Shown: piece by piece, positions 7,228 through 14,455 of the stretch
How the letters are laid out: the number at the start of each line of letters is the position of its first letter
Numbering within the stretch: the stretch's first letter is position 1
NCBI GenBank assembly: GCA_015231995.1
Contig: JADGAO010000028.1
Span: 1 to 21,654, forward strand
Length of the DNA: 21,654 bases
Reading direction: 5' to 3'
From: Nitrospinota bacterium
GTDB lineage: Bacteria; Nitrospinota_A; UBA7883; JACRLM01
Made by a program: the position numbers and the translations under genes
Notes under the pieces: generated by a model
Told to the model about the DNA's origin: nothing
Databases searched by the model: none
What the model saw: only the letters and a program-made list of their open reading frames with translations

Positions 7228-8214
7228 GTGAGCGTTGACATCAAGGCCATTAGCGAGACCATCGCGGAAAAGTCGCGATTTGTGGAGCGTTTGTTCAACG
7301 AGGTTGAAAAAGTCATAGTCGGCCAGCGGGCGATGATAGAGGGGATGCTGACTGCCATCCTCTGCGGCGGACACATACTTATAGAAGGTGTGCCGGGGCT
7401 TGCCAAGACCCTTTCCATACAGACACTCGCCCACGCCGTGCAACTTGGCTTCAAACGGATACAGTTCACGCCCGACCTGATGCCCGCCGACCTCACCGGC
7501 GCGGAGGTCTATAACGCAAAAGAGGCTGTGTTCAGCACTCGCAAAGGGCCGCTTTTCTCCAACATAATCCTTGCCGACGAGATCAACCGCGCCCCGGCCA
7601 AGGCCCAAAGCGCCCTGCTGGAGGCGATGCAGGAGCGGCAGGTGACAATAGGGTCGGAGACGTTCCGGCTCCCCGACCCGTTCATCGTGCTGGCGACGCA
7701 GAACCCCATCGAACAGGAAGGCACATACCCACTGCCCGAAGCGCAGGTGGACAGGTTCATGCTAAAGCTGATCGTCACCTACCCGACGCCCGAAGAGGAG
7801 ATGTCCATCGTCAAACGCAACTCTTCCGGCGTTTCGCAAACGGTGGATCCTGTGGTTACGCCGCAGGAGATTATGGAAGCCAAAGGCGCGATGGATCTCA
7901 TCTACATTGACGACAAGATCATCCAGTACATCATCAACATCGTCGGCGCTACGCGGCGGCCTTCGGACTTCGGCCTCAACCTCGACAGGCTCGTCCAGTA
8001 CGGCGCGTCGCCGAGGGCTTCCATCTACCTTACGAAGCTGGCCAAGGCGAACGCGTTCCTCAAGCACAGGGGCTATGTCTTGCCCGACGACGTGAAAAAA
8101 GCGGGCCACGACGTATTGCGCCACAGGGTCATCCCCACCTACGAGGCTGACGCGGAGAACGTAACGCCCGACGACATCATCTCGAAAATCTTCGACACCG
8201 TGGAGGTGCCGTAG
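7228..8214 (+). CDS. MoxR-family AAA+ ATPase
   Basis: The 328-residue protein has the compact AAA+ core of the MoxR family. Walker A is GVPGLAKT (54-61), Walker B is ILADEINR (114-121), and sensor 1 is ATQNP (156-160), with the family-typical EGTYPLPEAQVDRF after it and a C-terminal lid. MoxR ATPases act as chaperones that activate or insert metal cofactors into partner proteins, usually together with the VWA proteins encoded next to them. The start is GTG, supported by GGAGG 9 nt upstream. In most genomes the DUF58 gene follows almost immediately; here they are separated by about 290 nt of repeat. Confidence 0.92.
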   Translation: MSVDIKAISETIAEKSRFVERLFNEVEKVIVGQRAMIEGMLTAILCGGHILIEGVPGLAKTLSIQTLAHAVQLGFKRIQFTPDLMPADLTGAEVYNAKEAVFSTRKGPLFSNIILADEINRAPAKAQSALLEAMQERQVTIGSETFRLPDPFIVLATQNPIEQEGTYPLPEAQVDRFMLKLIVTYPTPEEEMSIVKRNSSGVSQTVDPVVTPQEIMEAKGAMDLIYIDDKIIQYIINIVGATRRPSDFGLNLDRLVQYGASPRASIYLTKLAKANAFLKHRGYVLPDDVKKAGHDVLRHRVIPTYEADAENVTPDDIISKIFDTVEVP

Positions 8215-8230
8215 GAGGGAGGAGAGCTTT

Positions 8231-8257
8231 GGGTAAGTATATATGGGCAAGTATATA
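8231..8257 (+). repeat. Tandem 13-mer after moxR
   Basis: Two near-identical copies of gggYaagtatata occur back to back (8231-8243 and 8245-8257), just after the moxR stop and directly before the palindromic repeat. They may be a target-site or array remnant of that repeat; the role is unknown. Confidence 0.5.
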
Positions 8258-8266
8258 ATTGACGCT

Positions 8267-8475
8267 CGGCGGGGCGTTCTTCACCCCGCCGTCTTCATAA
8301 CGCCGGCGTCCCGGCGGCATTCCGGCAGGATGCCGGAGACGCGAAATGCCAGGAGTCCAAGGTGAAGAACACCTCTTTGTCCCCCGAAGTTCGGGGGACC
8401 GCAACGCAGTTGCGAGGGGGTTTAATTAAACCCCTCCGGCGCGAGTACGCGCCACCTCCCCTTGCTAAGGGGAGG
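8267..8475. repeat. Palindrome-rich composite repeat between moxR and the DUF58 gene
   Basis: The left part contains hairpin CGGCGGGG/CCCCGCCG (8267-8274 with 8284-8291), hairpin CGGCAT/ATGCCG (8315-8320 with 8330-8335), and a longer inverted repeat GGCGTTCTTCACC (8273-8285) against GGTGAAGAACACC (8361-8373), which matches at 12 of 13 positions. The right part is a run of five consecutive perfect hairpins: 10-bp arms at 8379-8399, 6-bp at 8400-8414, an 18-bp palindrome at 8417-8434, 6-bp at 8438-8453, and 9-bp at 8455-8475. No real protein is encoded. The layout suggests mobile, MITE-like sequence that inserted into the Bat operon. Confidence 0.75.
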
Positions 8476-8507
8476 GAAAAGGATGGCGCCTTCGCTTCGC
8501 CAAACCG

Positions 8508-9431
8508 ATGAAAAAAGACAAAACCCCGGAACGAGGGGCGCAGGCGTCGTTGGCGGAAATCCTGGGCAAAATCCGCCTGGTCGAGATACGCACGAAAAAA
8601 GCCGTCACCTCGCTTTTCTCCGGCGAATACCATTCCGCCTTCAAGGGCAAGGGAATGGAGTTCCACGAATCGCGCCCATACCAGCCCGGCGACGACGCGC
8701 GGAGCATGGACTGGATAGTCACTGCGCGGGCGGGCGAGCCTTTCGTAAAGACCTTCCGCGAGGAGCGGGAACTTACAATGATGATCCTGTTCGACGTCTC
8801 CGCGTCCAACTCGTTCGGCTCGCGTGGTGATGGTTTCAAGTCGGAAGTCGCGGCGGAGCTTTGCGCGACGCTGGCTTTTTCGGCCATGCGCAACAACGAC
8901 AAGGTTGGGGTAATAATGTTCACGGACGGGATAGAGCTTTACGTCCCGCCGCAAAAAGGCAGGTTCCACTCGCTCCGCATAATCCGCGAGCTTTTCTTTT
9001 TCGCGCCGTCGGGCAAAGGGACGGACATAACGTCCGCGCTCGATTACCTCAACCGCGTCGTGAAAAAACGGGCCATCGTCTTTCTCGTTTCCGACTTCCG
9101 CTCCGACGGGTACGAGAAGGCTCTCAAAGCCACTTCGCGCAAGCACGACCTCATCGCCGTCCGGCTAAAAGACCCGATGGAAGAAGCCATGCCGCCAGCT
9201 GGAATATTGGCGATGGAAGACGCGGAGACAGGCTCCACGGTTGTCGTCAACACGAGCGACAGATTCCTGATGGAAGAGTATCGCCGCGCTGTGGCGGTGG
9301 AGAACGAGGAGCGCAAAAGCCTTTTCGCGTCGGCTGGAGTTGACGAGATAGTGATAGGCGCGGATACGCCGGGGATGGAGCCGCTCGTCGCTTTCTTCCG
9401 GGGCAGGCAGAGGATCAGGAGGTTCGGATGA
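8508..9431 (+). CDS. DUF58 domain protein
   Basis: The 307-residue protein carries the DUF58 signature (GEYHSAFKGKGMEFHESRPYQPGDDARSMDW at about 39-69, where the R-x-Y-x-x-G-D-D-x-R-x-x-D-W pattern is diagnostic). A degenerate VWA-like domain follows, with ILFDVSASNSFG at about 91-102 and LVSDFRSDG near 193. DUF58 proteins always accompany MoxR ATPases and are thought to be soluble VWA-type partners; their biochemical role is unsettled. No strong ribosome-binding site precedes the ATG because the upstream region is repeat sequence. An upstream in-frame start was not found. The gene ends in an ATGA overlap with the next one. Confidence 0.88.
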   Translation: MKKDKTPERGAQASLAEILGKIRLVEIRTKKAVTSLFSGEYHSAFKGKGMEFHESRPYQPGDDARSMDWIVTARAGEPFVKTFREERELTMMILFDVSASNSFGSRGDGFKSEVAAELCATLAFSAMRNNDKVGVIMFTDGIELYVPPQKGRFHSLRIIRELFFFAPSGKGTDITSALDYLNRVVKKRAIVFLVSDFRSDGYEKALKATSRKHDLIAVRLKDPMEEAMPPAGILAMEDAETGSTVVVNTSDRFLMEEYRRAVAVENEERKSLFASAGVDEIVIGADTPGMEPLVAFFRGRQRIRRFG

Positions 9432-10366
9432 TCCGCGCCCTCGCGCTTGCGGCTCTTCTCTTGTGGCCCGTTATGGCGTTGGCCGACCAACTGGCCGTGG
9501 AGCCGAACAGCGCGCCGATTGGGACGAACATCCGCCTTACGCTTACCGTTGAGTTGGGGAAAGGCGAGAAAGCCCTCCCGCCTTCGGGAATAAAACTGCC
9601 CAAGGGCGCGGAGCTTGTCACCGTACATCCCCCAAAAACCGCACCGAAAGAAAACGGCGGGCAAACGCTCTCGCAGACATACGAAATAGCGATGTGGGAG
9701 GTTGGGAAAACCTCCATACCTGAAATCGAGTACACGGTCGTATCCGCCGACGGCAAGGAAGAGAAGCGCCACGCAGGGCCGGTGGAGCTTGACATCAAAT
9801 CCGTGCGGACCGACCCCGCCACGGCGGACAAACCCAAAGACATAAAACCGCCGGTTGACGTTGAGTTGCGCTGGGGGGATTACGCATGGGCCGCGTTGGC
9901 CGCGCTGGCTCTGGCGATAGCCGCCTATTTCCTTTACCGCAGATGGAAAAACAGGCCGCAAAAGCCGGTTTCCGCGCCTCTCACTCCACCGGCTCCAGCC
10001 CGTCCGCCATATGACGTGGCTTTGGAGAAGTTGGAAACGCTTAAACGCGACGACCTGTTTGGAGCAGGACGCGGGCGTGATTTCTTTTTCCGTCTGTCGG
10101 ATATCCTGCGCGAATACGTGGAGGGACGATACGGCCTACTTGCGCTGGAACGCACGACGGCGGAGCTTGAACGGGAGTTCGGCCCCAGTTACGCGCCCGA
10201 TCATGCGCGAAATGCTTTCCTCTCCATGTTACGCGCCTGCGACATGGTGAAGTTCGCAAAGGTCGAGCCTGTAAAACTCCAGGCGGACGAAGCTCTGGAA
10301 AAAGCCTTGATGTTTGTGGAATCCACACGTCCAGCCCCTCCAATCCCAACTGCGGACGCAAAATGA
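9428..10366 (+). CDS. BatD-like single-pass membrane protein of the MoxR/Bat operon
   Basis: The 312-residue protein has a signal peptide (1-20, ending ALAD), a periplasmic beta-rich domain (about 21-145), one membrane helix at about 152-170 with a basic stop-transfer (YRRWKNR), and a cytoplasmic helical domain (about 195-300). The periplasmic part resembles the oxygen-tolerance BatD family (NSAPIGTNIRLTLTVEL; EIAMWEVGKTSIPEIEYTV). The cytoplasmic part (FFFRLSDILREYVEGRYGLLALERTTAELEREF) resembles the DUF4381 type. It overlaps both neighbours by ATGA (9428-9431 and 10363-10366), a pattern that points to translational coupling and a common complex. The specific substrate of the complex is unknown. 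Confidence 0.8.
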   Translation: MIRALALAALLLWPVMALADQLAVEPNSAPIGTNIRLTLTVELGKGEKALPPSGIKLPKGAELVTVHPPKTAPKENGGQTLSQTYEIAMWEVGKTSIPEIEYTVVSADGKEEKRHAGPVELDIKSVRTDPATADKPKDIKPPVDVELRWGDYAWAALAALALAIAAYFLYRRWKNRPQKPVSAPLTPPAPARPPYDVALEKLETLKRDDLFGAGRGRDFFFRLSDILREYVEGRYGLLALERTTAELEREFGPSYAPDHARNAFLSMLRACDMVKFAKVEPVKLQADEALEKALMFVESTRPAPPIPTADAK

Positions 10367-11346
10367 GATTCGCCGAACCGCTATATCTGCTGGCGTTAAT
10401 CGCCCTTTTGCCGTGGATATTTTATTACTTGAAAAAGGGGCGCGTTAACTCGTTGCGTTTCTCCGACACCCGGCTTGTCACCCGTCTGATCGCTTACAGG
10501 AAACCTCTGCTTTACGTCCATCTGCCGTTCGCATTGCGGATACTGGCGGTGGCGCTTGTGATAGTGGCGCTTGCAAGGCCGCAGACGGGATACCGCGAGG
10601 AAGAGGTCGTCTCTCGCGGGATAGACATAATGCTCACGCTGGACATATCCTCCTCGATGAGCGCGTCGGACTTCAAACCAAGCAGGTTGAGCGCGGCGAA
10701 GGATGTGATAGCCGAGTTCATAAAAGGGAGGAAGAACGACCGGATCGGTCTGGTGGTTTTCTCCGCCCACGGTTTTACCCAATGCCCGTTGACTCTGGAT
10801 TACCCGGCGTTGCTGACCCTGCTGAAAAACGCCAACATCGGCATGATAGAAGACGGCACGGCCATCGGCATGGCGCTGGCCACCGCAACGTCGAGGCTCA
10901 AGGACTCCAAAGCCAAAAGCCGTATCGTGATACTGCTCACCGACGGGATGAACAACCGTGGCGCCGTGGACCCGGAAACAGCCGCGAAAATAGCCAAAGC
11001 GGTGGGCGTGAAGGTTTACACGATAGGCGTGGGCAGGGAAGGAGTTTTTTACCAGACGGTAAACGACCCACGCTTTGGGGAGCGACGGGTGCAGGTGCGA
11101 ACGGAGATTGACGAGGCCCTTTTGCGCCGGATAGCGGAGCTGACGACCGGCAAGTTCTTCCGCGCCCAGGACGAGGCGGCCCTTACGGCCATATACGAGG
11201 AAATAGACAAGCTGGAGAAGACGGATATCAAAATCAAAATCCACGCTCGATACACCGACTGGTTCATGTGGCTGTTGGCTCCGGCGATCCTGCTGATGGC
11301 TCTGGAGTTGATCCTGCCCGCGACAAGATGGAGGGTTTTGCCGTGA
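10363..11346 (+). CDS. Membrane VWA-domain protein (BatA-like)
   Basis: The 327-residue protein has an N-terminal membrane hairpin (about 7-23 and 56-72, with the family's LARPQ at about 70-74) enclosing a short cytoplasmic loop. A VWA domain at about 86-280 and a C-terminal membrane helix at about 302-320 follow. The metal-ion-dependent adhesion site is complete at its first element, DISSS (Asp94, Ser96, Ser98), with threonine in EDGTAIG and aspartate in LLTDG. BatA-type proteins are aerotolerance or cofactor-insertion partners of MoxR ATPases. It begins inside the stop of the previous gene and ends in a GTGA overlap with the next VWA gene. Confidence 0.9.
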   Translation: MRFAEPLYLLALIALLPWIFYYLKKGRVNSLRFSDTRLVTRLIAYRKPLLYVHLPFALRILAVALVIVALARPQTGYREEEVVSRGIDIMLTLDISSSMSASDFKPSRLSAAKDVIAEFIKGRKNDRIGLVVFSAHGFTQCPLTLDYPALLTLLKNANIGMIEDGTAIGMALATATSRLKDSKAKSRIVILLTDGMNNRGAVDPETAAKIAKAVGVKVYTIGVGREGVFYQTVNDPRFGERRVQVRTEIDEALLRRIAELTTGKFFRAQDEAALTAIYEEIDKLEKTDIKIKIHARYTDWFMWLLAPAILLMALELILPATRWRVLP

Positions 11347-12386
11347 GACTTCACGATCCGCAATGGCTTTACGCGTTCCTGCTGATCCCCGTAATCGTTA
11401 TTTTGGCGTGGCGTGGCGTGAACGTAGCCCGACGGATAATGCTCGGCTTCATGTCGGACAAGACGGCCTCGAGGCTTACGCCGGGCGGCGCCTGGTTCGC
11501 CAGAAAAACAAGAATCGTGATTATATCCACAGCCATCGCCCTGTCGGTCATCGCGCTTGCGCGTCCGCAGTATGGGGTAAAGCCGGTGACGGTCACTAGA
11601 ACCGGCATTGACGTGATGATAATGCTGGACACGTCGCGGAGCATGGCCGCGCGAGACATACGCCCCAGCAGGCTGGAGCGGGCGAGAATCGAGCTGACAA
11701 GGATAGTGACCGCGCTGGAAGGCAACAGGATGGGGCTGATCGCTTTCGCGGGCGAAAGTTTTGTCGAATGCCCGCTGACCACGGACATCGCCACGCTACG
11801 CCTGTTCCTCGACAGTCTCGACACGTCGTCCATCCCCGTTCCCGGAACGGCCATCGGCAAGGCCATAAAGACAGCCGTCACAGCCATCGGCGCAAGCAAA
11901 GCCAAAACGAAAGCGGCCATACTCGTCACCGACGGGGAGAATCTCGAAGGCGGGCTTGACGAAGCCCTGGACGAGGCGGTGAAAGCGGGAATCGTTATAT
12001 TCCCTGTCGGCGTCGGGTCGGAAGGGGGCGCGCCAGCCCCAGAAGTGGACGACAAGGGAGCTATCACCGGATACAAAACGGATTCGGGAGGCGGTACGGT
12101 GATAACCCGGCTCGACTCCACGACCCTTCGCAGGATAGCCGACGCGACGGGCGGAACATATTATTCGACCGAGGGGGAAAGCCTCGACCTCGACGAGTTG
12201 GTAAAGACGCTAAAGGGGCTGGAGAAAACGGACATCGCCACGCAGGAGTTCACGGAATACGAGGATCGCTACTACCTGTTCGCGCTGGCCGCGCTGGTGT
12301 TGCTAATGGCCGAATCGGGCTGGTCTTTATTGTTCCCGCCATCACGCGAGGTGGACAACGCCACGTCCACGAGGTCGGCGGTGTGA
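11343..12386 (+). CDS. Membrane VWA-domain protein (BatB-like)
   Basis: The 347-residue protein starts at GTG 11343, which overlaps the previous stop by GTGA and has GGAGGG about 9 nt upstream. A longer frame exists upstream but lies inside the preceding gene. It has N-terminal membrane helices (about 8-24 and 56-74, followed by ALARPQ), a VWA domain with MIDAS DTSRS (Asp96, Ser98, Ser100) and VTDGENLEGG, and a C-terminal membrane helix (YYLFALAALVLLMAES). It is a paralogue of the preceding gene, a common BatA-BatB pairing. The last 38 codons overlap the convergent iron-sulfur gene by 115 nt, and both frames look genuine there. Confidence 0.9.
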   Translation: MRLHDPQWLYAFLLIPVIVILAWRGVNVARRIMLGFMSDKTASRLTPGGAWFARKTRIVIISTAIALSVIALARPQYGVKPVTVTRTGIDVMIMLDTSRSMAARDIRPSRLERARIELTRIVTALEGNRMGLIAFAGESFVECPLTTDIATLRLFLDSLDTSSIPVPGTAIGKAIKTAVTAIGASKAKTKAAILVTDGENLEGGLDEALDEAVKAGIVIFPVGVGSEGGAPAPEVDDKGAITGYKTDSGGGTVITRLDSTTLRRIADATGGTYYSTEGESLDLDELVKTLKGLEKTDIATQEFTEYEDRYYLFALAALVLLMAESGWSLLFPPSREVDNATSTRSAV

Positions 12387-13678
12387 AGAACGGGGATATC
12401 GTAACCGTTGCGATGTAACGAGTCGGCTAATTGCAGTTGGCACGACGGACATGCGGTGACGACGATATCCGCGCCGGAATTTTTGATGGCGTCCGCCTTG
12501 AATTTGCCGATGTCCATGGACATGCCGTAAAACTTCATCCCGAACGTGCCAGAGCCTCCGCAACACCTGTCCGCCCCTTCCATCTCCACGAACTCCACAT
12601 GGGGCAGGCTTTTTAGCAGTTGTCGCGGCTCTTTGGAAACGCCCATCGCCCGTTTGAGATGGCATGGGTCGTGATACGTCACTTTGAGTTTCCTGCCCGT
12701 TCCATCGGCGCCGCCGACGATGGTTTCTATCGAAAGCTCCACAAGAAGCTTCTGGTAGTCCACCACCTTCGCGCAAAACTTCTCCACCTCCGGGTCGCCG
12801 GGGAAAAGCTGGCGGTACGTCTCGCCGACGATGGAGCCGCATGTGGCGCATGAATAGACTATCGCGTCCACGTTAAGGGCGTTGAACGTCTCGATGTTCT
12901 TTCGCGCAAGTTCTTTGGTCGAATTGACATCGCCGTTGTAATAAGCCGGGGCGCCACAACAGACCTGCGCTTTTGGGAACAACACCTCCACCCCAGCCCG
13001 CCGGAGACCCTCTATCACTTTCAACCCAACTTGCGGGAAAGCCATGTCCGTCATGCACCCGCTGAAAAAGGCCACACGTCTAACCGGCTTTCCAACAGGC
13101 GTGGCGTATGGTGCGTTAACCTCCGCCACGCGCGATCTTAAATTGCGCTGGAGAAAATCCGGCGTAACCCGTTTCACCCCGCCCTGCGAATACGGAAGAA
13201 GCTCCGCAAACCACGACGGCGCGTACTTATAGAAAAGCGCGCTCACCCCTGTGAGTTTGGCGAGGATATTGAGCCTGCCCGGATGCGGAAGCATGTGTTT
13301 GAAGATGAATCCGGCGATGGGGCCAGCCCCTTTTTTCTCGTAAATCTCCGCGCGGGCGGCGGAGAAAATCTTCATCGTCGCCACGCCTGATGGACATGAC
13401 GTCTGGCAATTCATGCAGGAGAGGCACTGGTTGAAATCGTTGGCGATCCTGTCGGTAAGCTCCGTCTCGCCGTCCAGCACGCCCTTTGCGAGGCGTATTT
13501 TGCCACGCGCCACGAGGGTTTCGGAGATGGAACTCTCGTAGGTGGGGCACCCCGCCTGGCATGTGGCGCACTTGGTGCATTTGTCTATTTCGCCCCGGAC
13601 AGCCTCCAGGAACTCGTATTTTAAACCGCTCACAACCCTAACCGGATACACAACGTCATGATTACCATAGTGGGACAA
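12272..13678 (-). CDS. GlcF/HdrD-like iron-sulfur protein with two CCG domains
   Basis: The 468-residue protein has two [4Fe-4S] ferredoxin motifs (Cys34, 37, 40, 44 followed by Pro; Cys85, 88, 91, 95 followed by Pro). Two cysteine-rich CCG domains follow (Cys208, CC at 240-241, CATC at 277-280; Cys339, CC at 372-373, CPSC at 410-413). This is the layout of GlcF, LldE/LutA-type and heterodisulfide reductase HdrD/HdrB-type subunits, which pass electrons from a flavin dehydrogenase. No partner flavoprotein is in the window, so the substrate cannot be named. The furthest upstream start is TTG at 13678 without a ribosome-binding site; GTG at 13633 (starting SGLKYEFL) is a plausible shorter start. 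The 3' end, including the conserved HTADLVDVAL, lies over the end of the convergent VWA gene. Confidence 0.88.
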   Translation of the reverse strand: MSHYGNHDVVYPVRVVSGLKYEFLEAVRGEIDKCTKCATCQAGCPTYESSISETLVARGKIRLAKGVLDGETELTDRIANDFNQCLSCMNCQTSCPSGVATMKIFSAARAEIYEKKGAGPIAGFIFKHMLPHPGRLNILAKLTGVSALFYKYAPSWFAELLPYSQGGVKRVTPDFLQRNLRSRVAEVNAPYATPVGKPVRRVAFFSGCMTDMAFPQVGLKVIEGLRRAGVEVLFPKAQVCCGAPAYYNGDVNSTKELARKNIETFNALNVDAIVYSCATCGSIVGETYRQLFPGDPEVEKFCAKVVDYQKLLVELSIETIVGGADGTGRKLKVTYHDPCHLKRAMGVSKEPRQLLKSLPHVEFVEMEGADRCCGGSGTFGMKFYGMSMDIGKFKADAIKNSGADIVVTACPSCQLQLADSLHRNGYDIPVLHTADLVDVALSTSRDGGNNKDQPDSAISNTSAASANR

Positions 13679-13723
13679 AACGGACGGGATGGCAACCCGA
13701 TTCAGGCGAGGTAACGCGCCCGC

Positions 13724-14077
13724 CTACTTTTTGGATGGAACCTGCCGCAACATCGCTTGGTGGGTGGTTATCAGGCCGCCTCCGCCGGAACGTTCTATCA
13801 AATCCACAACAACAGGCATGAAAGACTCTATCTTCGCCTGTTCATCGGCTATCTCCACGACGAGCGGCAAATCCTCCGAAAGCCGGAGTATTCGGGCCGT
13901 ATGAGTTTTCCCATCCTGCCCGAAGCTTTCTATCCCGCGATAAACAGCCGCGCCCATCAGCCCGGCCTTTTTCGCCTCCAGCAGTATCCGCTCGTAAACA
14001 GGGGTTCCGTCCACCCTGTCCGCCTCGCCGACGCTCACGCGCAGGATCGCCCCATTCACAAAACCGCCAGCGCTCAT
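13724..14077 (-). CDS. DUF190 family protein, partner of CrcB
   Basis: From ATG 14077 the protein is 117 residues, close to the family norm. GGGGAGG precedes this ATG, which overlaps the crcB stop by ATGA, so the longer frame upstream is not used. The sequence shows the DUF190 pattern: LRVSVGEADRVDGTPVYERILLEAKKAGLMGAAVYRG-type first half, then THTARILRLSEDLPLVVEI and FMPVVVDLI. The fold is ferredoxin-like and related to PII proteins. DUF190 genes are repeatedly found next to crcB and probably help regulate or assist fluoride export; this is inferred from gene neighbourhood rather than biochemistry. Confidence 0.88.
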   Translation of the reverse strand: MSAGGFVNGAILRVSVGEADRVDGTPVYERILLEAKKAGLMGAAVYRGIESFGQDGKTHTARILRLSEDLPLVVEIADEQAKIESFMPVVVDLIERSGGGGLITTHQAMLRQVPSKK

Positions 14078-14448
14078 ACTATCCTCCCCGCCACCATGCC
14101 AACCCATGTCGCCATAAGGCATGTGAAAAGCGACCCGAAGGCGTTGGCCCCGGCCTTGAGCATAAGCCCGTCACGCGCCAGCGCCAGCGTCTCGAAAGAG
14201 AATGTGGAAAACGTGGTGAACCCGCCCAACACGCCTATCGTAAGGAAAATTTTGAACTGCGGATTTATCGTGAACCGGCTCTCCGTCAACTCCATGATAA
14301 GCCCGATGAGGAAACATCCGGCGACGTTAACCGCCAGCGTGCCGTATGGGAAACCCGTTCCAAGCCGCTCGTACACGGAACCGGCGGCGAAATAACGCGC
14401 CATCGAACCCAACGCCCCGCCAAACGCGACGGCCAGATAGCTGGACAC
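14074..14448 (-). CDS. crcB: CrcB/Fluc fluoride channel
   Basis: From GTG 14448 the protein has 124 residues and four hydrophobic segments, the normal size of a Fluc subunit. It contains the family motifs GGALGSMARY (9-18), GTLAVNVAGCF with the pore-lining Asn40, and GGFTTFSTFSFE (about 74-85), which carries the central-ion threonine/serine set and a Phe-box phenylalanine. CrcB exports fluoride as a dual-topology dimer in the inner membrane. The start is uncertain: GGGAGG lies immediately before the GTG, too close to be ideal, and a TTG at 14493 gives a longer version, but SSYLAVAFGGALG fits the usual N-terminus. It follows the IF2_N-domain gene by 7 nt. No fluoride riboswitch was recognised upstream. 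Confidence 0.92.
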   Translation of the reverse strand: MSSYLAVAFGGALGSMARYFAAGSVYERLGTGFPYGTLAVNVAGCFLIGLIMELTESRFTINPQFKIFLTIGVLGGFTTFSTFSFETLALARDGLMLKAGANAFGSLFTCLMATWVGMVAGRIV

Positions 14449-14455
14449 CCTCCCG

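Noticed and set aside
8243..8364. Small plus-strand frame beginning at the second gggcaagtatata copy
   Set aside because: About 40 codons, made of repeat sequence with the typical repeat-derived RRHSGRMPE-like peptide; not a gene.
11268..11342. Upstream start for the BatB-like gene
   Set aside because: It lies inside the end of the BatA-like gene, and the residues it would add do not match the family N-terminus; GTG at 11343 has a GGAGGG site and a GTGA overlap.
2048..13678. Selenoprotein candidates with in-frame UGA, prompted by selB
   Set aside because: The CCG-domain cysteines and other likely positions are all TGC or TGT, and no frame appears to continue past a TGA with conserved residues.
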